From: CAYXZP01 sp964469485
GTDB taxonomy: Bacteria > Desulfobacterota > Binatia > UBA1149 > CAYXZP01
NCBI GenBank assembly: GCA_964469485.1
Contig: CAYXZP010000033.1
Span: forward strand, 1-20,547
Length of the DNA: 20,547 bases
Reading direction: 5' to 3'
This document shows, in pieces, positions 7,268 to 15,210 of the stretch. Each line of letters begins with the position of its first letter. Positions within the stretch are counted from its first letter, which is position 1. Made by a program: the position numbers and the translations under genes. The notes under the pieces are model-generated. The model was not told where the DNA came from and ran no database searches. It saw nothing but the letters and a program-made list of their open reading frames with translations.

Positions 7268-7296
7268 TTGCTACCGTCGGGGGTGCTGGCTAGTCT
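7268..7296 (+). promoter_or_regulatory. Candidate promoter of rng
   Basis: TTGCTA (7268-7273), four of six matches to the -35 consensus, is followed after 17 bases by TAGTCT (7291-7296), three of six matches to the -10. The start would be near 7303, leaving a leader of about 145 bases before the TTG start of rng. It is back to back with the HNH promoter. The match is modest and the call rests partly on position. Confidence 0.4.
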
Positions 7297-7323
7297 GCGG
7301 GATCTACAAGCTTTTAGTCATCG

Positions 7324-7420
7324 CCACCGGCCACCCGCACCGCCGCAAGCGGCTCGTCGCAGGGAACCCAGGCCCGGTGGATCCACACACATACCCGGAC
7401 TCCCGCCCCTCGACGGGCGG
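7324..7420 (+). promoter_or_regulatory. Structured 5' leader of rng
   Basis: The leader can form a perfect 7-bp stem (7324-7330 with 7374-7380) enclosing a GCCGC/GCGGC hairpin (7342-7353), followed by a separate CCGCCC/GGGCGG hairpin (7403-7408 with 7415-7420). The GGAG ribosome site (7437-7440) lies in an unpaired stretch after them. E. coli rne carries a long hairpin-rich leader through which RNase E limits its own mRNA. A similar role here is inferred from layout, not from sequence likeness. Confidence 0.45.
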
Positions 7421-7447
7421 CCGTTCCGGCACATTCGGAGTCATATC

Positions 7448-8950
7448 TTGCGCAAACAGATCATCGTCAATTCGACGCCCAATGAGGTCAGGGTCGCTCT
7501 CCTCGAGAACGGCATCCTGGCCGAGATACACATAGAAAGAAGCGGCGAGGAAGCTGCCGCCGGCAACATCTACAAAGGCAAGGTGCTGCGCGTGCTGCCC
7601 GGCATGCAGGCCGCCTTTGTGGATCTCGGACTTGAAAAGGCAGGTTTCCTGCACGCCTCGGACGTACTTGTACCGGCGGCCGGTTCGGCCAACGACGACG
7701 AGGAGGTCCAGTACGAAGAGGGTGGATGGTCGGGCCGCTACATCCCGATAGAAAAGAAGGTCAAGCCGGGTGACGAACTCGTCGTGCAGATCGCAAAAGA
7801 ACCGCTCGGGACCAAGGGCGCCCGCATCACCACCAACGTGTCGCTGCCCGGCCGTTACTTGGTCTACATGCCGACGGGACGCCAGATCGGCATCTCGAAA
7901 CGCATCGAGGACGCGCGCGAGCGGCGCCGTCTCCGCGATGCGATCACGGGGGCCAAAAGCTCGGACGGCGGCGTCATAGCGCGCACCTCCTGCGAGGGAC
8001 TGTCGACCGCTGACGTGAGCGCCGACATCCGCGCCCTCGAGGGCGGCTGGCGCGACATCGTGGCCAAGTCCAAGAACGCGCGTGCCCCGGCCTTGCTCCA
8101 CAGCGATCTCGACTTGGTGCTTCGCTGCGTGCGCGACATGCTCTCCGAGGAGGTCGACCAGATCACCATCGATTCGGAAGAGGACGCCAGGCGCACCCGC
8201 GATTATGTGAGCACCTTCATGCCGCGCTTGGCCGGCCGCGTCGACGCATACTCCGAGCTCGAACCCGTGTTCGACCGCCACGGCGTCGAAGAACAGGTCT
8301 CACGCGCGACCGACCCACGGGCGTGGCTCAAATCCGGCGGCTATATCGTTGTCGACCAGGGTGAGGCGCTGACCATGATCGACGTCAACACGGGGCGTTA
8401 CGTGGGGCGCAGGAGCCAGGCAGAGACCGTGTTCAAGACCAACCTCGAGGCCGCCGAGGAGGTCGTCCAGCAACTACGGCTGCGCAATATAGGCGGCATC
8501 ATCATCATCGATTTCATCGACATGGAGGAGTCCGGCCACCGCGACAAGGTCATGCAGGCGCTGTCGAAAGCGCTGGACCGCGACAAGGCGCGCACGACGA
8601 TCCTGCGGATATCGGAGCTCGGGCTCGTTCAGATGACGCGAAAGCGCACCCGCGAGAACCTCGAGCGCCTTCTGTCGAGCCCCTGTCCGTATTGTGACGG
8701 CCGCGGCCGCATCAAATCGGTGACCACCGTCGCCCACGAGGTGCTGCGAAACGTCCAGCGCGAAGCGGCTCGGGCCAGAGGCAACGGCGGTGGCCGCATA
8801 ACCGTCCGGGCCAACCGGGACGTGATAAGCTACCTAGTCCACGACGAGGAAGACACGATCCGGAACCTGCAAAAACGCCTCGGCAGGAATGTGACCCTCA
8901 AGGTGGCCGACAAGTACCACCAGGAACAGTACGATATCGTAGCCGCTTGA
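7448..8950 (+). CDS. rng: Ribonuclease E/G family endoribonuclease
   Basis: Single-strand-specific endoribonuclease of rRNA maturation and mRNA decay; acts in the cytoplasm. The 500-residue length fits the compact RNase G form without the long RNase E scaffold tail. It begins with the family's IIVNSTPNEVRVALLENG, then an S1 domain (GNIYKGKVLRVLPGMQAAFVDLG, about 39-62). The catalytic metal-binding residues are D312 and N314 (MIDVNTG) and D355 (IIIIDFIDME), with the same 43-residue spacing as in E. coli RNase E. The zinc-link CPYCDGRGR has C413 and C416. TTG at 7448 is chosen because it gives the family N-terminus and has GGAG seven bases upstream; the open frame back to 7268 is unlike the family. 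An acidic insertion at about 80-92 lies within the S1 domain. The stop overlaps the start of the next gene (TGATG). Confidence 0.95.
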   Translation: MRKQIIVNSTPNEVRVALLENGILAEIHIERSGEEAAAGNIYKGKVLRVLPGMQAAFVDLGLEKAGFLHASDVLVPAAGSANDDEEVQYEEGGWSGRYIPIEKKVKPGDELVVQIAKEPLGTKGARITTNVSLPGRYLVYMPTGRQIGISKRIEDARERRRLRDAITGAKSSDGGVIARTSCEGLSTADVSADIRALEGGWRDIVAKSKNARAPALLHSDLDLVLRCVRDMLSEEVDQITIDSEEDARRTRDYVSTFMPRLAGRVDAYSELEPVFDRHGVEEQVSRATDPRAWLKSGGYIVVDQGEALTMIDVNTGRYVGRRSQAETVFKTNLEAAEEVVQQLRLRNIGGIIIIDFIDMEESGHRDKVMQALSKALDRDKARTTILRISELGLVQMTRKRTRENLERLLSSPCPYCDGRGRIKSVTTVAHEVLRNVQREAARARGNGGGRITVRANRDVISYLVHDEEDTIRNLQKRLGRNVTLKVADKYHQEQYDIVAA

Positions 8951-11900
8951 TGCACCGACCTGCCACGTGCGGCCGAGTTCTGGCGGCGCTCCTGTTGTTC
9001 TCGCTCATCAGGCCCGCGCCCGCTGCGGCCGAACGCATAGGGTTCGAGATCAAGGCAAGCGTGCGGGCCTCGGCCGAACGGGTCGAACTCGGGCTCGAGG
9101 TCCGCAACACCGGCGACGAAACGGCCTTCTCGGTCACACCGCGGGCGACACTGGGCGGTCGCACCGTGAGCGGTCCGGGACTGACCAGCCTGGCCGCCGG
9201 CGCCAGCCATAGCTGGGACCTGTTGCTGCATGAGGGGCCCACGGCAAAGGGCGCCTACATCGCCGTCGTCAAGCTCGCCTACAGCGACGCCAACGCCTAC
9301 CCCTTCGAGGCCTTGGCTGCGGCACCCTTCGAGGCGGGTACGGCCAGACGGCCCCCACTCCGGGGCACGCTGTCCTTGCCGGCCCTCGCGACCGGCCGGC
9401 AACGGACCGGACAGCTCTCCGTCAACGCGCCCGAAGGCAGAGGCCGGCGTTACTCGGTCCGGCTTTTCATGCCGCGCGGGATACGCGCGCGCCTGGCGGA
9501 GACCGAGATCTCTTTCGGGGAGGGCAAGCGCCGGGTACTGCCGGTCGAGGTCTCGAACAAGGGCCTGCTGGCAGGCAGCAGCGTCGGCGTTATCGCCCTC
9601 TTGACCAGTCTGGACGAAAGCACCCCGCAGACCGACCTGATCCGTGGGGTCATCAGGGTGAAGACAGCGGCACGCATACTGACCCCGGCCCTATTGTTGA
9701 GGATCGCGGTGGCTCTGGCCGTCCTCTTGCTGGTCATGGAACTGCTTGCCTGGTCCACACAGCGACCGGACCCGGCCGCGCAGTCCGCGGCTGTGGCCGA
9801 AACGGTGCTCGTCGCCGCCGTTGTCGGCTTCCTCCTCTACCATTATCCCTGGCAGTCCCTGCTCGCCGCCACGACCACGGCCGGTGGTGACATGGCCTCG
9901 CTGTTCTACCCCACGACCCTGATGGCGGAAGAGATCCTCCCGGGCGGGCGCGTCACCGGCTGGACAATGGGCAACTACGCCGGCTTCCCGGTCTTCCACT
10001 TCTATTCGACGCTGCCCTTCGTCGTGATCGCGCTGGTCGGCAAGGTGCTGCCGATGGAGCAGGTGTTCAAGCTCGTCACGATCGCCGGCCCCACCACCCT
10101 GCCGCTGGCCGCGGCCTACCTGTTCCGCTCGCTCGGCTACCGCCGCGGTGCGGCCGCCTTGGCCGCAGCCGCGACCCTGCCTTTCCTTTTTCAGCAGGGC
10201 AATTCGATGTGGGGGGGCAACATACCGAGCGTCCTGGCCGGTGAGTTCTGCCACGCCATAGGACTGAGCCTTGCGCTGGTCTTCGCCGGCTACCTGGCAA
10301 AATGCATGCAAGGGCGCCGTCCCTGGCCGGTGGCCGCGCTCCTGCTGGCCGCCGTCGGGCTATGCCACACCTACGCCTTCATGGCGGCACTGTGGTACGC
10401 GGCCTTCTTCCTCCTACCCATGCCCGGACTGGCCGCGCGGGCGGCCAAGATCGCCGCTCTTGGAGCTCTCACGTTCTTGCTGCTGGCCTTCTGGGGCCTG
10501 CCCCTGCCCTCGCGCCTCGTCTTCACGACCGAGTGGAGCATGATCTGGCGCATCAAGGAATGGACCGAGGTCCTGCCCGAGGCGCTATGGCCCGCGGCCG
10601 CGCTGGCATCCCTCGGCCTGGTGGCGCTCCTGTGGCGGGCCTGGCTGGGCGGTGAGCATCTGGTGGCCCGGCGCCAGGGCTTTCTCGTCCACGGCCTGGC
10701 CGGAGGCCTGCTGCTGTACTTCCTGGTGCCGGCCATAGGGTTCCCCGACATACGCTTCGTGCCGGTGGCCCAGCTGTTCATCTGCCTGCTCGCCGCCGAT
10801 CTGCTCGACTGGCTCGGATGGCGACTCAACTATCGCACGGTCTACGTGGCCACGGCCCTGCTGCTGTCGCTCACCTGGGCCCAGGCCCATCTCGGCTACA
10901 TCCCGGCCTGGCTCAAGTGGAACTACTCCGGTTACGAAGGCAAGAGCACCTGGGGACAGTTCGAGAGCATCAACGAACACCTGCGCGGCGACCTCAACGA
11001 CCCGCGCGTCGTCTTCGAGCATTCACAGAAGCACAACCGCTTCGGCAGCTCGCGTGCCTTCGAGAACCTGCCGTTGTTCTCGGGACGCTCGACCCTGGAA
11101 GGGGTATTCCATCAGGCGTCCCAGAACTCGCCGTTCGTGTTCTACATCCAGTCGGAGGTTTCCGAGCGCGGCTCGGGGCCCTTCCCGCAGTACACCTACA
11201 CCAGGCTCGATCCCGGCAAGGCCCTGCCGCATCTCAGGCTCTACAACGTGGGCGAGATAGTCGTCGTGACGGAGGCGGCCAAGAAAGCCTACGACGCGCA
11301 CCCCGGGTTCACACGGAGCTTCGAGGTCGGACCATACGTTGTCTACGAGGTCGGCGGAGGCGACACCGGCTATGTCGTGGCGGCCGCCAACGAACCCGTG
11401 CTCTACGACGGCCCCGACTGGAAACTGGCCTTCTACCGTTGGTTCAAACACCACGAACTGCTCGACGTTCCGCTGGTGCCGGCCGACATGATCGACGAGG
11501 AAACAGCGCGCCATTTCGTATGGACCACAGACTCGATAGGCCGCCTGCCGCGCACGCCCATCGAGGGCGATTGCGATGTGAGCAGCCGGCTCGAGCAGTA
11601 CAAGATCACCGTCGAGACCAGCTGCCCCGACCGTCCGCACATCGTAAAGGTCTCGTACTTCCCGCGTTGGCGGGCCCGGGACGGCTCCGAGCTGTTACCG
11701 GTCTCACCCGGTTTCATGCTGGTTCGTCCGCGCTCGAACCACCTCGAACTCGTCTACGGAACCAACGCCATCGACGTCGTCGGCATCGTGCTGAGCGGCA
11801 GCGGGCTGCTCGTGCTCATCGCCCTTACCCTGCGACCGGGCCTTGCCGCCAGAGCCTCTTCGGAGCTGGCGGCAAGGCTCGGACCCGGCTGCCGCTTTCT

Positions 11901-12381
11901 CGAAGACAGGGCCCGGCTTATCCTCGTGTTGGTGCTGGTGGCTGCGGTCGCCGCGGCCACGACCACACGCCTGTCAATGAGGAACCCGGATGCACTTTAT
12001 GACCAGGCGCACGAGCGTTATCGCAAGCGCGAGTTCAACGAGGCCGTCGAGCTGTTCGAGCAATGGATCGCCACCGACCGGGACACTTTCAAGCAGGCCA
12101 CCGCGCTGTACCAGCTGGGCGCCAGCTACACGGCCCTGGGCCACCACGCAGCCGCCGTGCTGGCCCATCAGCGGCTACGCTTCGAGTTCCCCAACGTCAA
12201 CTACGGTGCCGGGACCCTGTTCCACCTCATCTCGAACTACGCCGCACTCGGACTTGATGACAGAGCCCGGCGGGCGCTGGCCGAACTGGCCGATGATTTT
12301 CCTGGTTCGAACTGGGAGACCAGGCTCAAACGCGAACGCCCGCAGCTATTCAGTGCCGACGACCGAAGCGGTGGTCGATAG
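8950..12381 (+). CDS. Large membrane protein: extracellular domain, GT-C-like (PTPS-related) membrane domain, TPR tail
   Basis: A 1143-residue protein. Residues 1-27 look like a signal peptide (LLLFSLI then APAAA-ER). About 30-240 is a beta-rich region with two halves resembling CARDB/NEW3-type extracytoplasmic domains (LGLEVRNTGDE, LPVEVSNKG). A helix at 246-268 follows, then a polytopic region to about 660. Its first loop holds AGGDMASLFYPTTL (311-324) and WTMGNYAGFPVFHFYSTLPF, the layout of the 6-pyruvoyl-tetrahydropterin-synthase-related membrane family, which has the GT-C glycosyltransferase topology; D314 sits where the GT-C catalytic acid is expected. A soluble section and two more helices precede TPR-like repeats from about 1015 (LYDQAHERYRKREFNEAVELFEQ). 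The ATG at 8950 overlaps the rng stop by one base. A lipid-linked sugar transferase is the best guess; donor and acceptor are unknown. Confidence 0.85.
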   Translation: MHRPATCGRVLAALLLFSLIRPAPAAAERIGFEIKASVRASAERVELGLEVRNTGDETAFSVTPRATLGGRTVSGPGLTSLAAGASHSWDLLLHEGPTAKGAYIAVVKLAYSDANAYPFEALAAAPFEAGTARRPPLRGTLSLPALATGRQRTGQLSVNAPEGRGRRYSVRLFMPRGIRARLAETEISFGEGKRRVLPVEVSNKGLLAGSSVGVIALLTSLDESTPQTDLIRGVIRVKTAARILTPALLLRIAVALAVLLLVMELLAWSTQRPDPAAQSAAVAETVLVAAVVGFLLYHYPWQSLLAATTTAGGDMASLFYPTTLMAEEILPGGRVTGWTMGNYAGFPVFHFYSTLPFVVIALVGKVLPMEQVFKLVTIAGPTTLPLAAAYLFRSLGYRRGAAALAAAATLPFLFQQGNSMWGGNIPSVLAGEFCHAIGLSLALVFAGYLAKCMQGRRPWPVAALLLAAVGLCHTYAFMAALWYAAFFLLPMPGLAARAAKIAALGALTFLLLAFWGLPLPSRLVFTTEWSMIWRIKEWTEVLPEALWPAAALASLGLVALLWRAWLGGEHLVARRQGFLVHGLAGGLLLYFLVPAIGFPDIRFVPVAQLFICLLAADLLDWLGWRLNYRTVYVATALLLSLTWAQAHLGYIPAWLKWNYSGYEGKSTWGQFESINEHLRGDLNDPRVVFEHSQKHNRFGSSRAFENLPLFSGRSTLEGVFHQASQNSPFVFYIQSEVSERGSGPFPQYTYTRLDPGKALPHLRLYNVGEIVVVTEAAKKAYDAHPGFTRSFEVGPYVVYEVGGGDTGYVVAAANEPVLYDGPDWKLAFYRWFKHHELLDVPLVPADMIDEETARHFVWTTDSIGRLPRTPIEGDCDVSSRLEQYKITVETSCPDRPHIVKVSYFPRWRARDGSELLPVSPGFMLVRPRSNHLELVYGTNAIDVVGIVLSGSGLLVLIALTLRPGLAARASSELAARLGPGCRFLEDRARLILVLVLVAAVAAATTTRLSMRNPDALYDQAHERYRKREFNEAVELFEQWIATDRDTFKQATALYQLGASYTALGHHAAAVLAHQRLRFEFPNVNYGAGTLFHLISNYAALGLDDRARRALAELADDFPGSNWETRLKRERPQLFSADDRSGGR

Positions 12382-13614
12382 GATCCCCATCTCGAGCATC
12401 CGGTCGGCGTCCAATTCGACGGTCACCGGCTCTGAGACCGCCGCCTGGGCGCCAAACCGTCGCCACGCCCCGAAACGCCAGTTGCGCGCCAGGACGGCGG
12501 CCGAGACCGGCCCGGCGTGGTCGAGCCCGGCAAGCCCGGCCAGGGTGGCCGCGACCCCCCGGGCCACCATCGGCTGCTCGGCGCGGCCCGACCGGCCGTC
12601 GGCCAGCCACATGAAACCGTGCCCGCCCTGTTGCGGGCCGGGGCTGGCCAGGATGACGACCCTCGTCTCCGAGCCGGCCGTGGCCAGGAGCTTGGTGAGC
12701 CGGCCCTCGAGCGTCCTGTAGGCGGCGTCCACCCGCTGCGGTTCCGCGCGATAGGCGGCCGCTAGGGGCAACAGCAGCGGCTCGTGGTAGATCAGGGTAC
12801 GCCAGCGGCCCGCGGCAAGCGCGGTGGCGGCCGCGGCGCGTGCGGCCGTGACTTCCTCCAGGTGCGCAGCGTAGTACTCGGTAAGACGCGAGGACGCCCC
12901 CGTCCAGGACGGGATGTCGGCCACGTAGGTCAGATCCTTGGCCAGCTCGGGCAGGCCAAGGGCCCGGTTGCCGAAATGGCGCCGGTAGACGGGGCTCAGA
13001 TAGAGCGTGTCACGGCCGAGCCGGAGCACCTTGAAGATGCCCGTGCGCCCGTCGCCCGAACCGAGTTCGAGCCAGGGGCTCCAGGACCCGGCGGCAAGCC
13101 CATCGACCGCCGTTATGAGAGCGCCACCGGCAAGGACATAGGGCCAATCGAGGCCACCCCCCTTGGCGGCCCGTCTCGATACCACGCGGCCGGTGCTGTC
13201 CCCGATGAAAGCTTCGGCGACAAGCTCGCCGGGTACTACCAGGGCGCCGGCGCCGGTCTCGAGGGCGGTGCCGGGCACACCGACGGCGATCACGCCGCGA
13301 CCGTCGAGTTGCCAGAACCAGGGCGCATGCTCGTCTCCCATCGAGGCCCGGCACGGAGCGTCCGAAACGGCCAGCAATCTGCGCCAGAACTCGGCGCCGT
13401 AAAGAAGGCAGTCGGCCTTGAAAGGGCCCCCCACGCCCGAGTCGAGAAGGCCGGCCAGGGTCTGCATGCCGTCGCGCCCGGCGCGCTCGCGCAGTTCGGA
13501 CAGCCCCGTACCCTCGATATCGACGACCAGCAGTCGCGAGCCCGAAGCGTAGTGGCGCGGCATGAGTGCGGCCAGCAACAAGACGGCCGCGATAAGTCGT
13601 ATCCCTGTCCTCAC
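12346..13614 (-). CDS. Secreted alkaline-phosphatase-superfamily protein, probably catalytically dead
   Basis: A 422-residue protein with an N-terminal hydrophobic export segment (IRLIAAVLLLAALM). It follows the outline of type I phosphodiesterase/nucleotide pyrophosphatase proteins: LLVVDIEGTG in place of the usual LDG strand; QTLAGLLDSGVGGPFKA; VIAVGVPGT; GSWSPWLELG; DTLYLSPVYRRHFG; AYRTLEGRLTKLL; and VVILASPGPQQGGHGFMWL. The residues that bind metals or act as nucleophile in active members seem lost. The first Asp is Glu (E34), no Thr or Ser stands in the nucleophile region near 70-80, the DxxxH segment reads EPLLLPLAA, and SDHG reads ASPG (323-326); H332 may be the one ligand kept. The start is GTG at 13614, needed for the export segment. 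Its 3' end overlaps the membrane-protein gene by 36 bases. A binding or scaffold role is inferred. Confidence 0.8.
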   Translation of the reverse strand: MRTGIRLIAAVLLLAALMPRHYASGSRLLVVDIEGTGLSELRERAGRDGMQTLAGLLDSGVGGPFKADCLLYGAEFWRRLLAVSDAPCRASMGDEHAPWFWQLDGRGVIAVGVPGTALETGAGALVVPGELVAEAFIGDSTGRVVSRRAAKGGGLDWPYVLAGGALITAVDGLAAGSWSPWLELGSGDGRTGIFKVLRLGRDTLYLSPVYRRHFGNRALGLPELAKDLTYVADIPSWTGASSRLTEYYAAHLEEVTAARAAAATALAAGRWRTLIYHEPLLLPLAAAYRAEPQRVDAAYRTLEGRLTKLLATAGSETRVVILASPGPQQGGHGFMWLADGRSGRAEQPMVARGVAATLAGLAGLDHAGPVSAAVLARNWRFGAWRRFGAQAAVSEPVTVELDADRMLEMGILSTTASVVGTE

Positions 13615-13621
13615 CGGCCTG

Positions 13622-13651
13622 TTAGACTTCCAGAATCGCGGTCAATAGACT
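13622..13651 (+). promoter_or_regulatory. Weak promoter candidate for the glycosyltransferase gene
   Basis: TTAGAC (13622-13627) and TAGACT (13646-13651) are separated by 18 bases in the 67-base divergent gap between the pseudo-phosphodiesterase and glycosyltransferase genes. A minus-strand TTGACC at 13640-13645 could serve the opposite gene but has no good -10 partner. Low-grade matches; position is the main support. Confidence 0.3.
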
Positions 13652-13681
13652 AGGCGCCGCTGCGGGCAAGGACCCGGTGAG

Positions 13682-14677
13682 ATGTCCCAGAACCGAGCAG
13701 CCCCCGGAACGCCGCGCCCCGCTCACCCCCTCGTCTCCGTCGTAGTTCCGGTATTCAACGAACAGGCCTGCGTGCGAGAGCTGGTCCGTAGGCTCGCGGC
13801 CGTTTTCGGCGGGCTGACCGCGGACCTAGAGATCATCTTCGTGGACGACGGCAGCGACGACGAGACCCTTGTCGAGATCGAGGCGCTGGCCGCGGCCGAC
13901 GCCCGCGTCAAGTTCATTTCGCTGTCTCGCAACTTCGGCCATCAAGTAGCGCTTGCCGCCGGTCTCGAACGCGCCGGCGGCGACGCGGTCGTATCGATGG
14001 ACGGAGACCTCCAGCATCCGCCCGAACTCATCCCTACCCTCATCGACACCTGGACCAGCGGCAGCGACGTGGTCTATACGGTGCGCCGCGCCAACCGCGG
14101 CCACGGCATAAAGGAAGCGGTTTCGCGGGCGTTCTACGCCTGCTTGCGCCGGCTCACCGGCGTGGACGTGCCCACCGGCGCGGCCGACTTCCGGCTGCTC
14201 GACCGCAAGGTCGTCGATGCGCTCGGCGATTGCAACGAACATTTCGTGTTCGTGAGGGGGCTGGTGCCCTGGCTGGGATTCAAACGCACGGCGGTCGACT
14301 ACGAGGCCGACAGCCGCTACGGCGGACACACGAAATACGGAACGGCCAAGATGCTGGGGTTTGCGCTCGACGGTGTCTTTGCCTTCTCCACCGTGCCGCT
14401 GCGTTTCATCTCCATACTTGGCGCCGTGACCATCACCCTCGGCATGGCCTACGCCGGATATTCGGTCTACGTGCGGCTGTTCACCGAAAGGGCCGCGTCC
14501 GGGTGGGCCTCCCTCGTGGTCGTGGTCCTTGTCTTCAGCGGCACGCAATTGCTCAGCCTGGGAATACTGAGCGAGTACATCGGGCGCATCTACGAAGAGG
14601 TCAAGAGGCGGCCTCGCTACGTCATCGACCGGACAAGCCCGGGCCTGTCGGAAAGCTCCACGCCGGCCGAACCGTGA
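13682..14677 (+). CDS. Family 2 glycosyltransferase, GtrB/ArnC/DPM1-like
   Basis: Transfers a sugar from a nucleotide donor to a polyprenyl phosphate at the cytoplasmic face of the inner membrane. In 331 residues it has the GT-A domain beginning VSVVVPVFNE (18-27), nucleotide-binding VDDGSDDET (54-62), the metal-binding DGD (107-109) followed by LQHPPE, and the later GAADFRLLDRKV segment. Two C-terminal transmembrane helices (about 240-270 and 277-300) and the closing SEYIGRIYEEVKRRPRYVI are typical of the GtrB branch. The start is ATG at 13682 with AAGGA nine bases upstream. The stop overlaps the lipoprotein start (GTGA). A polyprenyl-phosphate sugar made here is the natural donor for the GT-C-like protein encoded at 8950-12381; that link is inferred from gene content. 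Confidence 0.93.
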   Translation: MSQNRAAPGTPRPAHPLVSVVVPVFNEQACVRELVRRLAAVFGGLTADLEIIFVDDGSDDETLVEIEALAAADARVKFISLSRNFGHQVALAAGLERAGGDAVVSMDGDLQHPPELIPTLIDTWTSGSDVVYTVRRANRGHGIKEAVSRAFYACLRRLTGVDVPTGAADFRLLDRKVVDALGDCNEHFVFVRGLVPWLGFKRTAVDYEADSRYGGHTKYGTAKMLGFALDGVFAFSTVPLRFISILGAVTITLGMAYAGYSVYVRLFTERAASGWASLVVVVLVFSGTQLLSLGILSEYIGRIYEEVKRRPRYVIDRTSPGLSESSTPAEP

Positions 14678-15207
14678 GGCCGGCCGCAGCCGCAAAGGCC
14701 GTCGCGGTCCCCGTGGCGCTCGTCTGGCTGCTCGCCGCCTGCGGCGGTTCCACACTCACCTTCGGCGGCAAGACCGACGATGGCGAAGAAACGGCCATCG
14801 TGCGCGGCAATATCGAGAAGAGCACCCCCTTGGTGGCCTCGCGCGACACCGTAGTGTTCGTGTATTCGGATCTCGCAAGTCTCGTCGACTTCCTGGCCGC
14901 ACCGCAGACCTACACCTCGTACACCGACGGCGAGCTTTATGTGGTCGAAGCGGGCGACACGGACTTCACCGTCTCGGGGCTGGCCGGGGGGGCGCTCACC
15001 GTGATCTTCTTGCGCGACGAGGCGAGCGCGAGCGCCGACGGACAGATAGACAGCGGAGACCCGGTGGCCGTTCTTTCCGACGCCGACGGCAAGCTAGCCG
15101 ATGTGCGCGGCGGCCAGACGGTGGTCCTCGAGGACGTCGAGATAGACTACACTAGCGCCACGGCGGTGGCTGACGATATCGAGCTGGCCGGCAGCGAGGA
15201 AGACTGA
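14674..15207 (+). CDS. Predicted lipoprotein of unknown function
   Basis: A 177-residue protein starting at a GTG that overlaps the glycosyltransferase stop as GTGA. The N-terminus is a lipoprotein signal: a hydrophobic stretch followed by the lipobox LAAC with C23 as lipidation site, then GG. The mature part is acidic (many Asp and Glu, ending GSEED) and predicted beta-rich, with repeated short strands such as GNIEKSTPLVA, GELYVVEAGDTDFTVSGLAGGALTVIFLRDE and GQTVVLEDVEIDY. These resemble small transthyretin- or carboxypeptidase-regulatory-like beta sandwiches, but no family can be named with confidence. It carries no catalytic motif. Translational coupling suggests it works with the glycosyltransferase at the envelope. 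The 3' end stops three bases short of the convergent SDR gene. Confidence 0.85.
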   Translation: MRPAAAAKAVAVPVALVWLLAACGGSTLTFGGKTDDGEETAIVRGNIEKSTPLVASRDTVVFVYSDLASLVDFLAAPQTYTSYTDGELYVVEAGDTDFTVSGLAGGALTVIFLRDEASASADGQIDSGDPVAVLSDADGKLADVRGGQTVVLEDVEIDYTSATAVADDIELAGSEED

Positions 15208-15210
15208 GGC

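Noticed and set aside
7268..7447. Upstream extension of the rng frame by 60 codons
   Set aside because: The extra residues are Pro/Arg/His-rich and unlike RNase E/G; the TTG at 7448 has a ribosome site and gives the family N-terminus.
7304..8281. 325-codon open frame on the minus strand opposite rng
   Set aside because: Antisense to the conserved RNase gene and its leader, with no domain signal.
10818..12002. 394-codon open frame overlapping the large membrane protein in another frame
   Set aside because: Arg/Pro/Ala-rich composition typical of an out-of-frame reading of a GC-rich gene.
14230..14673. Upstream part of the open frame that contains the lipoprotein
   Set aside because: It overlaps the glycosyltransferase in another frame; the lipoprotein signal begins only at the GTG at 14674.
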